Positions 51,438 through 61,696 are shown, numbered from the stretch's first letter. The stretch: 64,000 nt of DNA from Duganella aceris (GCF_011090165.1 NZ_JAADJT010000004.1:1-64000); one strand, 5' to 3'. The notes: generated by a model not told the origin, from the sequence alone. Translations and numbers: made by a program.

Positions 51438-52175
51438 ATGGAAAAAAACACCAGCAAGCCGCACTTCGCCGATATCGCCCGCGACCTGACCGAAGGCATC
51501 GCCGCCGGCCGCTTTCCCGTCGGCAGCGTGCTGCCGGGCGAGTTGGAGTTGTGCGGCACCTACGGCACCAGCCGTCACACGATCCGCGCCGCGCTGCACG
51601 AGTTGCAGCAACTGGGATTGGTGTCGCGAAAAAAGAACGCCGGCACGCGGGTCGAGTCCGCCGCGCCGAAGAACGATTTCCGCCCTTCGCTGGGCTCGCT
51701 TGAAGACTTGATCCAGTTCGGCAGCACCAACCGCAGGGTGGTGCAGTCGATCGACGTCAGCGTGGTGGGTGGAGAATTGGCCAAGACGCTGGGCTGTGTC
51801 AGCGGCGCGCAGTGGCTGAAGATCTCCAGCCTGCGCGTGGACGGCGAGACGCAGCGGCCGATCGGCTGGACCGATGTCTACGTCAATCCGGAGTTCGCGG
51901 ACATCGCCGAGGTGGTCAGGGCGGAGCCGGATACCCTGGTCAGCACGCTGATCGAGCGCCGTTACGGCCGGCGCGTGGCCGAGATCCGCCAGGTGGTGAA
52001 GGCGGTCAGCCTGGCCGAGCCGGAGGCGCGGGCCTTGCAGGCGCAGGCGGGCATGGCGGGGCTGGAGATCGTGCGGCAATATTTCGATGCGTCGGGGAAG
52101 ATATTCGAGGCGTCGGTCACGGTGCATCCGAGCGATCGTTTCGCCGTCGCGATGCGTTTGCAGCGGTCGGAATGA
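51438..52175 (+). CDS. GntR-family regulator, HutC/UTRA type
   Basis: A 245-residue regulator. N-terminal winged helix-turn-helix (FADIARDLTEGIAAGRFPVGSVLPGELELCGTYGTSRHTIRAALHELQQLGLVSRKKNAGTRV) and a C-terminal UTRA ligand domain (about 90-240) of the HutC subfamily. It is divergent from the lyase-dctA operon, with two palindromes between. Probably a repressor released by the transported acid or a product. There is only a weak binding site before ATG 51438. Confidence 0.92.
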   Translation: MEKNTSKPHFADIARDLTEGIAAGRFPVGSVLPGELELCGTYGTSRHTIRAALHELQQLGLVSRKKNAGTRVESAAPKNDFRPSLGSLEDLIQFGSTNRRVVQSIDVSVVGGELAKTLGCVSGAQWLKISSLRVDGETQRPIGWTDVYVNPEFADIAEVVRAEPDTLVSTLIERRYGRRVAEIRQVVKAVSLAEPEARALQAQAGMAGLEIVRQYFDASGKIFEASVTVHPSDRFAVAMRLQRSE

Positions 52176-52184
52176 CGCTTGCCG

Positions 52185-53105
52185 ATGACGATATCCCCGG
52201 TCACCGACCTGCCGCCGCTGGATAACCGGCGCGTCCACACCAGCACCGAGGATGTGCTGGTCGACCGCGTGGTGCCGGGCGAGATCCTGGTGATCGCGTT
52301 CGGTTTCGTGTCGTGGGAGACGCGGCCGAATTTCGATTTCTACGGGCGGTTGAAAAAGCTGGAGCAGACCAGCGGCCGCCACATCAACAAGGTGCTGGTG
52401 CGTGATTCCGGCAACGCCTGGTATCACCGCAATATCGAGGGCCTCGGCGCGCATCCGGACCAGACGGCGGCGAGCCTGCGCGCGCTGATCGCGGCCATCG
52501 CGCCGGCCAAGGTCATCACCATTGGCCAGTCGATGGGTGCCTACGCCGCCGTCATGTACGGGCTGCTGCTAAAGGCGGACAGCGTGATCGCCTTCGGCCC
52601 GCTCTCCTTCCTCGACGCCGCGCAGGCGCTGCTGTATCACGAGCGCCGCTGGCTGGCGGTGATGCGCGACCTGGCGCGCGATCCGCCGGCGTCCGGCTAT
52701 TACGACCTGGCGCTGCTGCCGCGCGGGAACACCGCGCTGCACATCCTGTTCGGCACCCGGCCGGATAGCGCGAACGCCACCGAATCCGTCAATCTCGACG
52801 CCATGCACGCGCACCGGCTGGCGGCGCTGGGCAACTGCACCTTGTATCCGTATCCGTATTCGGGCCACGCGGTGGTGCAGCACCTGATCGACACCAAACG
52901 CATCAACGCGCTGCTGGCGCGCCTGATCGCGGGCGTCGAAATTGAGGAGCAGGGGATGGAGGTGTCGCCCGAATGGCTGGGCTGGGTGGCGGAGAATCTC
53001 CGGCTCGGCGGCGATCCGCACGAGCTGGTGGCGATCCTCCAGCAGCATGGATTTTCCTACGACAGCAGCGCCGCCGCGGTGGCCCGCGGCGGCGGTCAAA
53101 CTTAG
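52185..53105 (+). CDS. alpha/beta-hydrolase-like protein
   Basis: A 306-residue protein with a hydrolase-fold core: ILVIAFGFVSW, then AKVITIGQSMGAYAAVMYGLLL where GQSMG is the nucleophile elbow with the serine, and YPYSGHAVVQHL with the probable histidine. No signal peptide. The C-terminal 50 residues may be a separate helical part. ATG 52185 has no good binding site, so it may be coupled to gntR, which ends 9 nt before. Its stop overlaps the convergent MFS stop. Substrate unknown. Confidence 0.7.
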   Translation: MTISPVTDLPPLDNRRVHTSTEDVLVDRVVPGEILVIAFGFVSWETRPNFDFYGRLKKLEQTSGRHINKVLVRDSGNAWYHRNIEGLGAHPDQTAASLRALIAAIAPAKVITIGQSMGAYAAVMYGLLLKADSVIAFGPLSFLDAAQALLYHERRWLAVMRDLARDPPASGYYDLALLPRGNTALHILFGTRPDSANATESVNLDAMHAHRLAALGNCTLYPYPYSGHAVVQHLIDTKRINALLARLIAGVEIEEQGMEVSPEWLGWVAENLRLGGDPHELVAILQQHGFSYDSSAAAVARGGGQT

Positions 53106-54472
53106 ACCGGCTTGACGGCGCCGGTCACTGGATCGATGGTGCGCATCACAGGCGTCTTGAACTCGAAGCGCTTGATCTCGCCGACCATGAACAGGTAGCA
53201 CAGCACCGTCACCAGCGCGTTGGCGCCGACGAACACCAGCGCGCCGGAGAACGAACCGGTCTGCTGCAGGATGTATCCGATCACGATCGGGGTGGTGATG
53301 CCGGCGGTGTTGCCGAAGGTGTTGAACAGCGCGCCGCTCATGCCGCCGGCTTCCTTCGGCGAAGTGTCCGCCACCACCGCCCAGCCCAAGGCGCCGATGC
53401 CCTTGCCGAAGAAGGCGATCGACATCACCATGATGACGATCCAGTCGGCGTCGACGTAGTTACAGACGATCATCGACATCGACAGCATCATGCCGCACAC
53501 GATGGGCGTCTTGCGCGCCACCGACAGCGATTTGCCCGACTTGATCAGCTTGTCCGAGATGACGCCGCCCAGCACGCCGCCGCAGAAGCCCGCCACCGCC
53601 GGCAGCGCGGCGATGAAGCCGGCTTTCAGGATGGTCATGTGGCGTTCGGTCACCAGGTAGACCGGGAACCAGGTCAGGAAGAAGTAGGTCAGCGTGTTGA
53701 TGCAATACTGGCCGATGTAGACGCCCAGCAGCATGCGGTTGCCGAGCAGCTGCTTGATGCAGGACCAGGTGTCGAGCTTGGTGGTGGCCGCGACCTTGTC
53801 TTTGCTTTCCAGGTCGATCAGCGCGCCGCCGGCGGCGATGTATTCCAGCTCCGCCGCGTTGATGCGCGGGTGGTCCTTCGGGCCGTAGACCATCTTCAGC
53901 CAGATGAAGGCCATCAGGATGCCGAGGCCGCCCATGACGAAGAACACGCTCTGCCAGCCGAAGCTGTGCACCAGCCAGCCCATCAGCGGCGCGAACAGCA
54001 CGGTGGCGAAATATTGCGCCGAGTTGAAGATGGCGGCGGCCGTGCCGCGTTCGGCGGTCGGGAACCAGGCCGAGGCGATACGGCTGTTGCCGGGGAAGGA
54101 AGGGGCTTCGGCGGCGCCTACCAAAAGTCGCAATCCGATCAGCGTGGCCAGCGCGGCGGCGCCGGTGAAGAAGCCGACCGTGCCCATCAACATGGTGAAC
54201 AGCGACCACAGGAAGATGCTGAAGAAATAGGTGATCTTCGAGCCGAAGCGGTCCAGCAGCCAGCCGCCCGGCAGCTGCGCCAGCACGTAGGACCAAGCGA
54301 AGGCGGAAAACACGAAGCCCATCTCGACCGGCGACAGGCCCAGCAGCTTTTTCAGCTCGGGGCCGGCGATGGCGATGGTGGCGCGGTCGGCGTAATTAAT
54401 GGTTGTCACGGCGAACAGGATCGCCAGGATGGTCCAGCGGACTTTTGTTGGGGAAGCTTGATGCGGGGTCAT
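53102..54472 (-). CDS. MFS transporter, anion:cation symporter family (hexuronate/glucarate type)
   Basis: Twelve-helix inner-membrane transporter of 456 residues. The family signature is NYADRATIAIAGPELKKLLGLSPVEMGFVFSAFAWSY, then FGSKITYFFSIFLWS and LVGAAEAPSFPGNSRIASAWFP, typical of glucarate, galactonate or hexuronate carriers coupled to protons. AAGGAGA precedes ATG 54472. It has no catabolic partner next to it. Its stop codon overlaps that of the hydrolase-like gene by two bases. Confidence 0.88.
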   Translation of the reverse strand: MTPHQASPTKVRWTILAILFAVTTINYADRATIAIAGPELKKLLGLSPVEMGFVFSAFAWSYVLAQLPGGWLLDRFGSKITYFFSIFLWSLFTMLMGTVGFFTGAAALATLIGLRLLVGAAEAPSFPGNSRIASAWFPTAERGTAAAIFNSAQYFATVLFAPLMGWLVHSFGWQSVFFVMGGLGILMAFIWLKMVYGPKDHPRINAAELEYIAAGGALIDLESKDKVAATTKLDTWSCIKQLLGNRMLLGVYIGQYCINTLTYFFLTWFPVYLVTERHMTILKAGFIAALPAVAGFCGGVLGGVISDKLIKSGKSLSVARKTPIVCGMMLSMSMIVCNYVDADWIVIMVMSIAFFGKGIGALGWAVVADTSPKEAGGMSGALFNTFGNTAGITTPIVIGYILQQTGSFSGALVFVGANALVTVLCYLFMVGEIKRFEFKTPVMRTIDPVTGAVKPV

Positions 54473-54651
54473 GCGGTCTCCTTACTTTTGATGCGACGAT
54501 CATAGCCCAGATATCAGACATCATACAACTACATAACTCATAATTTTGAGCGATTAAACGTTTAACTTGTTGATTTTTATATGGGTGCACCAAAGGTGTG
54601 CGGGAAATGGTTGTCTGACAACAAGCCGGCCGATCGGTCCGGGCGGAGCTG

Positions 54652-54846
54652 TCAGCTTGAGGCGGGGTGGCGCTGTTTTTCGGCCTGGCTGCACGCGTCC
54701 ACGGCTTTTTGCACGCTGCCGCCGTTGCGGGTCATGTCGACCAGGCAGCTGTCGAAGGCGGATTCGTTGAGTACCGAGTTGATCAGGGCGGCGAATCCCA
54801 TCAGGATCAGGCCCATTGCGCAGCTGATTTTGAACGTTTGTGTCAT
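54652..54846 (-). CDS. small secreted or membrane protein (64 aa)
   Basis: Begins with a hydrophobic segment MTQTFKISCAMGLILMGFAAL that may be a signal peptide or anchor, followed by a soluble part with two cysteines (FDSCLVDM, AVDACSQAE) that could form a disulfide. No recognised family. The ribosome binding site is poor. It stands alone between the MFS gene and a plus-strand membrane protein gene. Confidence 0.5.
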   Translation of the reverse strand: MTQTFKISCAMGLILMGFAALINSVLNESAFDSCLVDMTRNGGSVQKAVDACSQAEKQRHPASS

Positions 54847-54975
54847 GTCTATATCTCGGTCTGGTACGACTCCGATGATAGAGAACCGAGTATTAACGCC
54901 GCATTAAAAAAGTCCCTTGCGCTGTTCCGCAGGGCGCGATTTGACGCCCTGCGGCGGCCGTGCGAGGATGCGGCC

Positions 54976-55533
54976 ATGAGCAGCCTGTTTGAATGTAACG
55001 CGCTCGCGCCGGCGTGGCTGTGCCACCATCGCGACATCCTGTATTACCTGGCGCCATCCCTGCTGCTGGCGCTGCTGATCCGCGCCTTGTCGGCGCGGCA
55101 TCCTTTCTTTTTCCTGTTCACGCTGGCCGGTACCATCTGTCATGAGCTGGCGCATTTCGTCGCCGGATTGCTGACCGGCGCGCGGCCGGCGGCTTTTACG
55201 GTGATTCCGCGCCGGGTCGGGCAGGGCTGGGAACTGGGCTCGGTGCGCCTGACGCGGGTACGCTGGTACAACGCCGCGCCGTCGGCGCTGGCGCCGTTCG
55301 TGGTGGTGGTGCTGCCGTTCATGGTGGCGTGGTGGCGCACCCGCAGCGGCTTGCAATTCCAGTGGGTCGACGTGGCGCTGGCGTTCGCGGTGGCGCCGCA
55401 ATTCCTGGCCTGCTGGCCGTCCAGCGTCGACTGGAAGATCTCGCTGCGCTCGTGGCCGTATCTGCTGATCGCCGGCGCGGCCTGGTGGGCGGCCGGCGTG
55501 TCGGGCCTGCTTACTGCCTGGCCGCCGCGTTGA
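54976..55533 (+). CDS. membrane protein with HExxH motif (M50-like)
   Basis: A 185-residue polytopic membrane protein with about five helices. In the second, LAGTICHELAHFVAGLLTG carries HELAH, the zinc-peptidase motif of intramembrane M50 proteases, and FTVIPRR / LGSVRLTRVRWYNAAPSALAPF resemble the following strand and NxxPxxxx region. I see no clear second metal ligand (usually LDG), so activity is uncertain. ATG 54976 has GAGGATG upstream. The last 23 nt overlap the convergent PCu(A)C gene. Confidence 0.68.
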   Translation: MSSLFECNALAPAWLCHHRDILYYLAPSLLLALLIRALSARHPFFFLFTLAGTICHELAHFVAGLLTGARPAAFTVIPRRVGQGWELGSVRLTRVRWYNAAPSALAPFVVVVLPFMVAWWRTRSGLQFQWVDVALAFAVAPQFLACWPSSVDWKISLRSWPYLLIAGAAWWAAGVSGLLTAWPPR

Positions 55534-55945
55534 GCGGCTTGACCGGGGCGTCGACCACGATCTGGCTGCGCACCTTCTGCGCATCCTCGATCTCCAGCGT
55601 CAGCGGCACTTTGTCGCCTTCCTTCAGCGGTTGCTTCAGTTGCAGCAGCATGATGTGATAGCCGCCCGGCTTGAGTTCGACGGTTTGGCCGGCCGGCAAG
55701 TCCAGCGCGGGCAGCTGGCGCATGCGCATCACGTCGTCCGCCATCTTCATTTCATGCACCTCGACCACGCCGGCGGCCGGCGAGCTGGCCGACACCAGCC
55801 GCGCGCCTTGGGTCGAGGTTAGCGTCATGAAGGCGCCGGTGGCTTTTTGCTGGGCGACGGTGGCGCGCACCCACGGTTCGCCGACGGTCACCTGGGCCAG
55901 CGCGGGAAGGGCTGCGAGCAGCAGCAGGGAGATCAGTTTTTTCAT
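55511..55945 (-). CDS. copper chaperone PCu(A)C
   Basis: Periplasmic copper carrier of 144 residues that brings Cu(I) to the CuA site of cytochrome oxidase. Signal peptide MKKLISLLLLAALPALA; the metal motif H(M)x10MxxHxM appears as VEVHEMKMADDVMRMRQL and HIMLL. It overlaps the SCO1 gene (ATGA) and is the last gene of a copper-delivery operon. The end of its frame runs into the 3' end of the facing membrane-protein gene. Confidence 0.9.
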   Translation of the reverse strand: MKKLISLLLLAALPALAQVTVGEPWVRATVAQQKATGAFMTLTSTQGARLVSASSPAAGVVEVHEMKMADDVMRMRQLPALDLPAGQTVELKPGGYHIMLLQLKQPLKEGDKVPLTLEIEDAQKVRSQIVVDAPVKPLNAAARQ

Positions 55946-56547
55946 TGGAACAGTCCTTTCAGGAAGCTGGTTTCTTTTTTCGGGTTCATCAACTGGCGCA
56001 GGTCGGCGACGCACTGTTGCGCGGTCTGCTCGTGCTTGAGCGCGAGGCGGATCTTGCCGTTGGCGTCGAACACATAGGTCAGCGCGGTGTGGTCCATCGA
56101 GTAGGAGCTGCCGGTCGGCACCTTGCGGTAGAAGATCTTGAAGTCGGCCGCCGCTTTGGCGGTCTGTTCCAGCGTGCCGCGCACGGCGACGAAGCCGGGG
56201 TCGAAGGCGCGCATGTACTCCGCCAGCAGCGGCCCGGTGTCGCGTTCCGGGTCGACGGTGACGAACACCACCTGGATCTTGTCGCCGTCGGGGCCGAGCA
56301 GGCGCTTGATTTCGACCGCGCGCGCCAGCGCGGTCGGGCACACGTCCGGGCACTGGGTGAAGCCGAAGAACAGCAGCACGTACTTGCCTTTGAAGTCGCT
56401 CAGCGAGGCCGGCTTGCCGTTGCCGTAGGAGAGTTTGTAGTCGGGGCCGATGCTGCTGCCGGTGATGTCGATGCCGGTGAAGGCCGGCGCCGCATGGGCG
56501 GCCAGCGGCAGCGCGGCCAGCGTGGTGAGGAATAAACGTCGTTGCAT
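55942..56547 (-). CDS. SCO1/SenC family copper chaperone
   Basis: A 201-residue periplasmic thioredoxin-fold protein for cytochrome oxidase assembly. Signal peptide MQRRLFLTTLAALPLAAHA; the copper ligands are the pair in FGFTQCPDVCPT and the later histidine in YSMDHTALTYV. Start ATG 56547 is the only one that gives a signal peptide. It is preceded by a DUF2946 gene and followed, overlapping, by PCu(A)C, a common copper-delivery set. Confidence 0.92.
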   Translation of the reverse strand: MQRRLFLTTLAALPLAAHAAPAFTGIDITGSSIGPDYKLSYGNGKPASLSDFKGKYVLLFFGFTQCPDVCPTALARAVEIKRLLGPDGDKIQVVFVTVDPERDTGPLLAEYMRAFDPGFVAVRGTLEQTAKAAADFKIFYRKVPTGSSYSMDHTALTYVFDANGKIRLALKHEQTAQQCVADLRQLMNPKKETSFLKGLFQ

Positions 56548-56633
56548 GATTCGGTGTCCTGCGTATCTGATGAGGCGGGTGCACGGCGGCGGCGCGCGAC
56601 GGCGCGGCTGGCGTGCTGTGAAGTGCTGCGCGA

Positions 56634-56990
56634 TCAGGAAAGCGCGGGCGGGCCGCGCGGCTGGGCGCTGGACCAGAGCGGACGCGGCGCCGGAACGGCG
56701 GCGTGCAGGGTAGGGTAGGCGTCGTGGCCGCGCAGCACGGCCTGCAGGCCCGCCGCGTGGGGCGGCGGCGCGTAGCTGTCGAGGTGGGTGGCGCAGAAGG
56801 CGCAATGCTTGCCGGCATGCGCCTGCTGCTTGGCCGGCGCCGGGGTGGCGGCGCTGCACATCTCCAGCAACAGCGTTTCCGGCGACAGCGACGTGACCGC
56901 CTTGCCGATCGCCGGCGCGAACAGGTTCAGCAGGATCGCCATGGAGACGATCAGGCTGTGCAGGCGCCGATGCTGGAGGAGTTTACCCAT
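56634..56990 (-). CDS. DUF2946 family protein
   Basis: A 118-residue protein with an N-terminal hydrophobic segment (LHSLIVSMAILLNLFAPAIG) and the DUF2946 centre GKHCAFCATHLDSYAPPP, where the CxxC and neighbouring histidines may bind copper. It is often found beside SCO1 and copper genes, as here. It is 86 nt from the SCO1 start, so probably the head of the operon. Function unknown. Confidence 0.82.
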   Translation of the reverse strand: MGKLLQHRRLHSLIVSMAILLNLFAPAIGKAVTSLSPETLLLEMCSAATPAPAKQQAHAGKHCAFCATHLDSYAPPPHAAGLQAVLRGHDAYPTLHAAVPAPRPLWSSAQPRGPPALS

Positions 56991-57033
56991 TCGGCAATTA
57001 TAGAATGAAACCGCCGCCGCCGCCGCCGATGAA

Positions 57034-59058
57034 TTACTTCAGCGCCAGGCGGCGCGACGCGGAGATGCGGGTCGCCGGTTCGATATCGTCGCTGTTCAGC
57101 TTGAAGATCTTGACCACTTCCTCCAGCTCGTGCGCCTGGTCCTGCAGCGCGTGGGCGGCGGCGGCCGCTTCCTCCACCAGCGCCGCGTTCTGCTGCGTCA
57201 CCTGGTCCATCTGGGCGATGGCTTCGTGCACCTGGCCGATGCCGGCGCGCTGCTCTTCACTGGCGCTGCTGATCTCGGACATGATGTCGGTGACGCGGCG
57301 CACGCTGTCGACCACTTCCTGCATCGTGGTGCCGGCCTGCTCGACCTGCTTGCTGCCGACTTCAACCTTGCTGACCGAATCGTCGATCAGCGCCTTGATT
57401 TCCTTGGCGGCGGTGGCCGAGCGTTGCGCCAGGTTGCGCACTTCGGAGGCCACGACCGCGAAGCCGCGTCCCTGCTCGCCGGCGCGCGCCGCTTCGACCG
57501 CCGCGTTCAGCGCCAGGATGTTGGTCTGGAAGGCGATGCCGTCGATGACCGAGATGATGTCGACGATCTTGCGCGACGATTGGTTGATCGAACCCATCGT
57601 ATCGACCACCTGCGCCACCACCGCGCCACCCCTGGCGGCGATGCCGGAAGCGGCCACCGCCATCTGGTTGGCTTGCACCGCGTTGTCGGCGTTCTGCTTG
57701 ACGGCGCTGCTCAGCTGTTCCATCGAGGCGGCGGTTTCCTCCAGGCTGGAGGCTTGTTCCTCGGTGCGCTGCGACAGGTCCAGGTTGCCGCTGGCGATCT
57801 CGCTGGACGCGGTGGTGATCTGCTCGGCGCCGCGGCGCACCTGGCCCACCACCTTCGACAGATTGTGGCTGATGCCGTTGAGCGAGCGCAGCACCAGGCC
57901 GATCTCGTCCTTGTTGTCGATTTCCAGGTGCACGTCGAGGTCGCCCTGGGCGATGCGGGTGGCGGCTTCCTCGGCGCGCGCCAGCGGACGCGACACCACG
58001 GTGCGCACCAGCAGGAACAGCACCACCGCGAACAGCAGCAGCGAGAGCAGACCCAGCAGCGCGTAACGGTTGCGCAGTTCGCCGGCCTCCTTGGTGATCT
58101 CATAAGTGTAGGTGCCGCCGACGATCAGCCAGTTCCACGCCTTGAAGGTGCGGAACTCGACCATTTTCTCGCGCGGCGTCTCGCCGTCCTTGTCGGCCCA
58201 ATCGTAAAGAAGGCTGCCTTCCTTGGCCTCCAGCATTTCCTTGATGAACAGGCGGCCGTCGGTGCTCTTGGTGTCGATGACGTTGACGCCTTCCTTGCTC
58301 GGGTGGACCAGCTCGACGCCCAGGTTCTTGCCCGGCGCGGCGTTGATCACGTAGATATACCCGGTGTCGCCGATCTTGATGGCCTTGATTTTTTGCTTGA
58401 GCATGTCCATGTTCCTGGAGATGTCCAGGCCGATGAACAGCACGCCGATGACCTTGCCGCTGGCGTCCTTGATCGGATCGTATTGGGTGATGAACTGCTT
58501 GCCGAACAGCGTCGCCAGGCCGATGTAGTTGTTGCCGGCGCGCAGCAGTGGATAGCTCGGGTGGGCGTGGTCGAGCTGGGTGCCGACCGCGCGCTCGCCG
58601 TTTTCCTTCTTCAGCGAGGTGGTCACGCGCACGAACTCGTCGCCGTCGGCGGCGAAGATGGTGGCGACCACGCCGGTGTCGCTGGTGAATTTGTCGGGGA
58701 TGGTGAAGTCCAGGTTCAACGCCTTGCCGCCGTGCTTGAGCGACGGCGTCGGCTTGCCGGCGATGTCCACCTTCTCGGCCGGGTCGAGCGCGAACTCGCC
58801 GCCGCCGAAGCCGGCCGCGAACAGGCGCGCGAAGCTCGATGCCTCGTTGGTCATGGCGGTGTTGAACACTTCAACCGTGTTGCTGATGCCGCTCAGGGTG
58901 TTGGCCACGTTGGCCTTGGCGCGCTCCTTGAGCATGGCCGAGGTGCTCAGGCTGATCAAGGTCAGCAGTACGGCCAGGATCAGGGCGATCAAGGCGAAGG
59001 TGAACACGGTGATCTTGGTGCCGACACCCCAATTGCGGGGATTCATTATTGTTTTCAT
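57034..59058 (-). CDS. methyl-accepting chemotaxis protein (Cache_3-Cache_2 sensor)
   Basis: Chemoreceptor of 674 residues: membrane helix ([23 protein letters not shown]), periplasmic sensor of the Cache_3-Cache_2 fusion type (about 45-315, [36 protein letters not shown]), second helix ([20 protein letters not shown]), HAMP domain, then the signalling domain with the hairpin tip [30 protein letters not shown]. It binds a small ligand, often an organic acid, and works through CheA/CheW located elsewhere. I chose ATG 59058 with AAGAGA upstream; ATG 59046 is an alternative. Confidence 0.93.
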   Translation of the reverse strand: MKTIMNPRNWGVGTKITVFTFALIALILAVLLTLISLSTSAMLKERAKANVANTLSGISNTVEVFNTAMTNEASSFARLFAAGFGGGEFALDPAEKVDIAGKPTPSLKHGGKALNLDFTIPDKFTSDTGVVATIFAADGDEFVRVTTSLKKENGERAVGTQLDHAHPSYPLLRAGNNYIGLATLFGKQFITQYDPIKDASGKVIGVLFIGLDISRNMDMLKQKIKAIKIGDTGYIYVINAAPGKNLGVELVHPSKEGVNVIDTKSTDGRLFIKEMLEAKEGSLLYDWADKDGETPREKMVEFRTFKAWNWLIVGGTYTYEITKEAGELRNRYALLGLLSLLLFAVVLFLLVRTVVSRPLARAEEAATRIAQGDLDVHLEIDNKDEIGLVLRSLNGISHNLSKVVGQVRRGAEQITTASSEIASGNLDLSQRTEEQASSLEETAASMEQLSSAVKQNADNAVQANQMAVAASGIAARGGAVVAQVVDTMGSINQSSRKIVDIISVIDGIAFQTNILALNAAVEAARAGEQGRGFAVVASEVRNLAQRSATAAKEIKALIDDSVSKVEVGSKQVEQAGTTMQEVVDSVRRVTDIMSEISSASEEQRAGIGQVHEAIAQMDQVTQQNAALVEEAAAAAHALQDQAHELEEVVKIFKLNSDDIEPATRISASRRLALK

Positions 59059-59446
59059 GGTTCTCTTTAGAGAAATGTGTTGCGGTTCGAGATGGCTCTG
59101 GAAGAGCATGCTCCGGGGGCGGGGGAGCGACTGCGTGGGACGCGCGGCGGAGCGGCGCCGTCAAATGACACTATGCCCGCCATGATAGCAGGAATTTTCT
59201 ATTCGGCAACAATTTGATAACGGTTTTCCACTATTTTGTTTTGTTAAAACAATGACTTGAACGGAAAATTGCCTAAAAATCAGCACTTTACCCGTGCGGG
59301 AAACGACTTGTACTGGTTTCATCTTCAGGTGGGCTTAAGCTTACGCAAGGAAACTGTGTTTTGCCAGTGCCGTGTTGCGGGCCGCTATCCTGTAGAATAA
59401 GTTTGCAACACCCAATAATTTGATCACTACGTTTCGGAGTAAGCCG
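59059..59446. other. 388-nt intergenic region before prc
   Basis: Divergent gap between the chemoreceptor and prc genes, AT-rich between 59200 and 59330. TAGAAT at 59393-59398 is a likely -10 for prc, with no good -35 at standard spacing. CGGAG stands before the prc ATG. I saw no open frame with a binding site, and no clear operator. Confidence 0.5.
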
Positions 59447-61696
59447 ATGAAGAAGCAAACGCTGTTGGTGGCCGTCCTTGCGGCCCTGTCAGTTCAGGCC
59501 GGCGCGGCCGTGCCGGAAAAAACGGCGGACACCGTCCTCAAGCCGCAGCCGGGCCAAACCCAGGCCGCCGTCTGGGCCTCGCGGGTCCTGACCAAACTGC
59601 ACTATAAATCGACGCCGCTGGACGACGCGATGTCGGAGAAGATCTTCGACCGCTACTTCAAGTCGCTGGATTCCGAAAAGATGTTCTTCACCCAGGCCGA
59701 CATCGACCAGTACGCCGTGGTGCGCACCCGCCTGGACGACGCCATCACCGGCGAGAACCTCAGCGTTCCATTTGCCATCTTCAATCTCTACCAGCAGCGC
59801 TTCAACGAGCGCATCGCCTACGCGCGCGAACTGCTGAAGACCAAATTCGATTTCAGCACCGACGAGAGCTACCAGTACGACCGTGAAAAGGTCGAGTGGG
59901 CCAAGACCGACGCCGAGGTCAAGGACCTGTGGCGCAAGCGCGTCAAGAACGAGTGGCTGCGCCTGAAGCTGGCCGGCAAGGACGACAAGGCGATCCGCGA
60001 AACGCTGGACAAGCGCTACGACAGCTACCTGAGCCCGTCGCGCAAGCTGACCAACGAGGACGTGTTCCAGATCTTCATGAACGCCTACGCGATGTCGATC
60101 GAGCCGCACACCAACTATCTCGGCCCGCGCGCCGCCGAAGCCTTCGACATCGCCATGCGCCTGTCGCTGGAAGGCATCGGCTGCATCCTGCAGAGCCGCG
60201 ACGACTACACCGTGGTGCGCGAAGTAATCGTCGGCAGCCCGGCCGCCTTGTCCGGCAAGATCAAGGTCGGCGATAAAATCGTCGGCGTGGCCAAGGACGA
60301 CAAGACGCCGATGACCGAAGTGCTGGGCTGGCGCCTGGACGACGTGGTGGCGCTGATCCGCGGTCCCAAGGATTCGACCGTGCGGCTGGAAATCGTGCCG
60401 GCCGACGCCGGCCCGGACGGCAAGCATGCCACGATCGCGCTGGTGCGCCAGAAGATCAGCATGGAAGAGCAGTCGGCCAAGAAAACCATCCTGGAAGTCA
60501 AGGACGGCAACGTCAAGCGCCGCATCGGCGTGATCTCGCTGCCGACCTTCTACCAGGACTTCGAAGCGCGCCGCAAGGGCGACAAGGACTTCAAGAGCGC
60601 GACCCGCGACGTGGCGCGCCTGCTGGCCGAGCTGAAGAAGGACAAGGTCGACAACGTGCTGGTCGATCTGCGCAACAACGGCGGCGGTTCGCTGAGCGAG
60701 GCGGTCGAGCTGACCGGCCTGTTCATCGACAAGGGCCCGGTGGTGCAGCAGCGCAACGGCGAAAACAAGGTCGAAATCGAAAGCGACACCAACGCCGGCA
60801 TGGCGTGGGACGGCCCGCTGGGCGTGCTGATCAATCGCGGTTCGGCGTCGGCGTCGGAGATTTTCGCGGCGGCGATCCAGGATTACGGCCGTGGCATCAT
60901 CATCGGCGAACCGAGCTTCGGCAAGGGCACGGTGCAGACGCTGTTCGGCCTGGACCGTTTCTCGCAGAACGACAAGGTGCATTACGGCGAGCTGAAATTC
61001 ACCATCGCGCAATTCTTCCGCATCAACGGCGGCACCACGCAGCTGCGCGGCGTCACGCCGGACATCAAGCTGCCGACCATGGCCGATTCCGACAGCTATG
61101 GCGAGTCGAGCTACGACAACGCCTTGCCGTGGACCCAGATCAAGCCGGCGGTCTACATCCCGGCCGGCGAGGTCAAGGAAATCGTGCCGCTGCTGGACAA
61201 GCGCCACGAGGCGCGCGTCTCCAAGGACAAGGACTTCCAGTACCTGGCCGAGGACATCGCGCTGGTCAAGAAACAGCGCAAGGAAAACTCGATCTCGCTG
61301 AACGAGACCGTGCGCCGCAAGGAACGCGATACGCAGGAAGCGCGCTCCAAGCTGCGTGAAGCGCGCTTGCTGGCGACGCCGGGCGCCGACGATCCGATCC
61401 TGGTGCCGGATCCGAAGGATGCGTTGAACAAGGCGATCGCGGCCAAGCCGGCCAGCGGCAAGACCGCGCCGGTGCCGAAGGTGGCGGGCGTCAAGGGCGC
61501 GCTGCGCAGCGACGACGGCCTGCAGGGCTCGGAGCGCACGCTGGCGGCCGAGCTGGAAGCGGAGAAAGCGGCCAAGGCCGCCAAGGACGTGCTGCTGAAC
61601 GAAGCGGTGCACATCCTGGCGGACGAAGTGGGCTTGTTGAAAACCGATACCCGCATGGCCTTGCGCGTGCTGCCGTACGCGGCCGACACCAAATAA
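59447..61696 (+). CDS. prc: carboxy-terminal (tail-specific) processing protease Prc
   Basis: Periplasmic S41 serine protease of 749 residues, which degrades proteins with non-polar C-termini and trims envelope proteins. Signal peptide MKKQTLLVAVLAALSVQAGA; a helical N-terminal domain, a PDZ domain (about 235-335, EGIGCILQSRDDYTVVREVIVGSPAALSG), the protease core with catalytic Ser468 (RGSASASEIF) and Lys493 (FGKGTVQTL), 25 apart as in E. coli Prc, and a lysine-rich DUF3340-type C-terminus. ATG 59447 has CGGAG. It is followed at a distance by a terminator. Confidence 0.95.
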   Translation: MKKQTLLVAVLAALSVQAGAAVPEKTADTVLKPQPGQTQAAVWASRVLTKLHYKSTPLDDAMSEKIFDRYFKSLDSEKMFFTQADIDQYAVVRTRLDDAITGENLSVPFAIFNLYQQRFNERIAYARELLKTKFDFSTDESYQYDREKVEWAKTDAEVKDLWRKRVKNEWLRLKLAGKDDKAIRETLDKRYDSYLSPSRKLTNEDVFQIFMNAYAMSIEPHTNYLGPRAAEAFDIAMRLSLEGIGCILQSRDDYTVVREVIVGSPAALSGKIKVGDKIVGVAKDDKTPMTEVLGWRLDDVVALIRGPKDSTVRLEIVPADAGPDGKHATIALVRQKISMEEQSAKKTILEVKDGNVKRRIGVISLPTFYQDFEARRKGDKDFKSATRDVARLLAELKKDKVDNVLVDLRNNGGGSLSEAVELTGLFIDKGPVVQQRNGENKVEIESDTNAGMAWDGPLGVLINRGSASASEIFAAAIQDYGRGIIIGEPSFGKGTVQTLFGLDRFSQNDKVHYGELKFTIAQFFRINGGTTQLRGVTPDIKLPTMADSDSYGESSYDNALPWTQIKPAVYIPAGEVKEIVPLLDKRHEARVSKDKDFQYLAEDIALVKKQRKENSISLNETVRRKERDTQEARSKLREARLLATPGADDPILVPDPKDALNKAIAAKPASGKTAPVPKVAGVKGALRSDDGLQGSERTLAAELEAEKAAKAAKDVLLNEAVHILADEVGLLKTDTRMALRVLPYAADTK

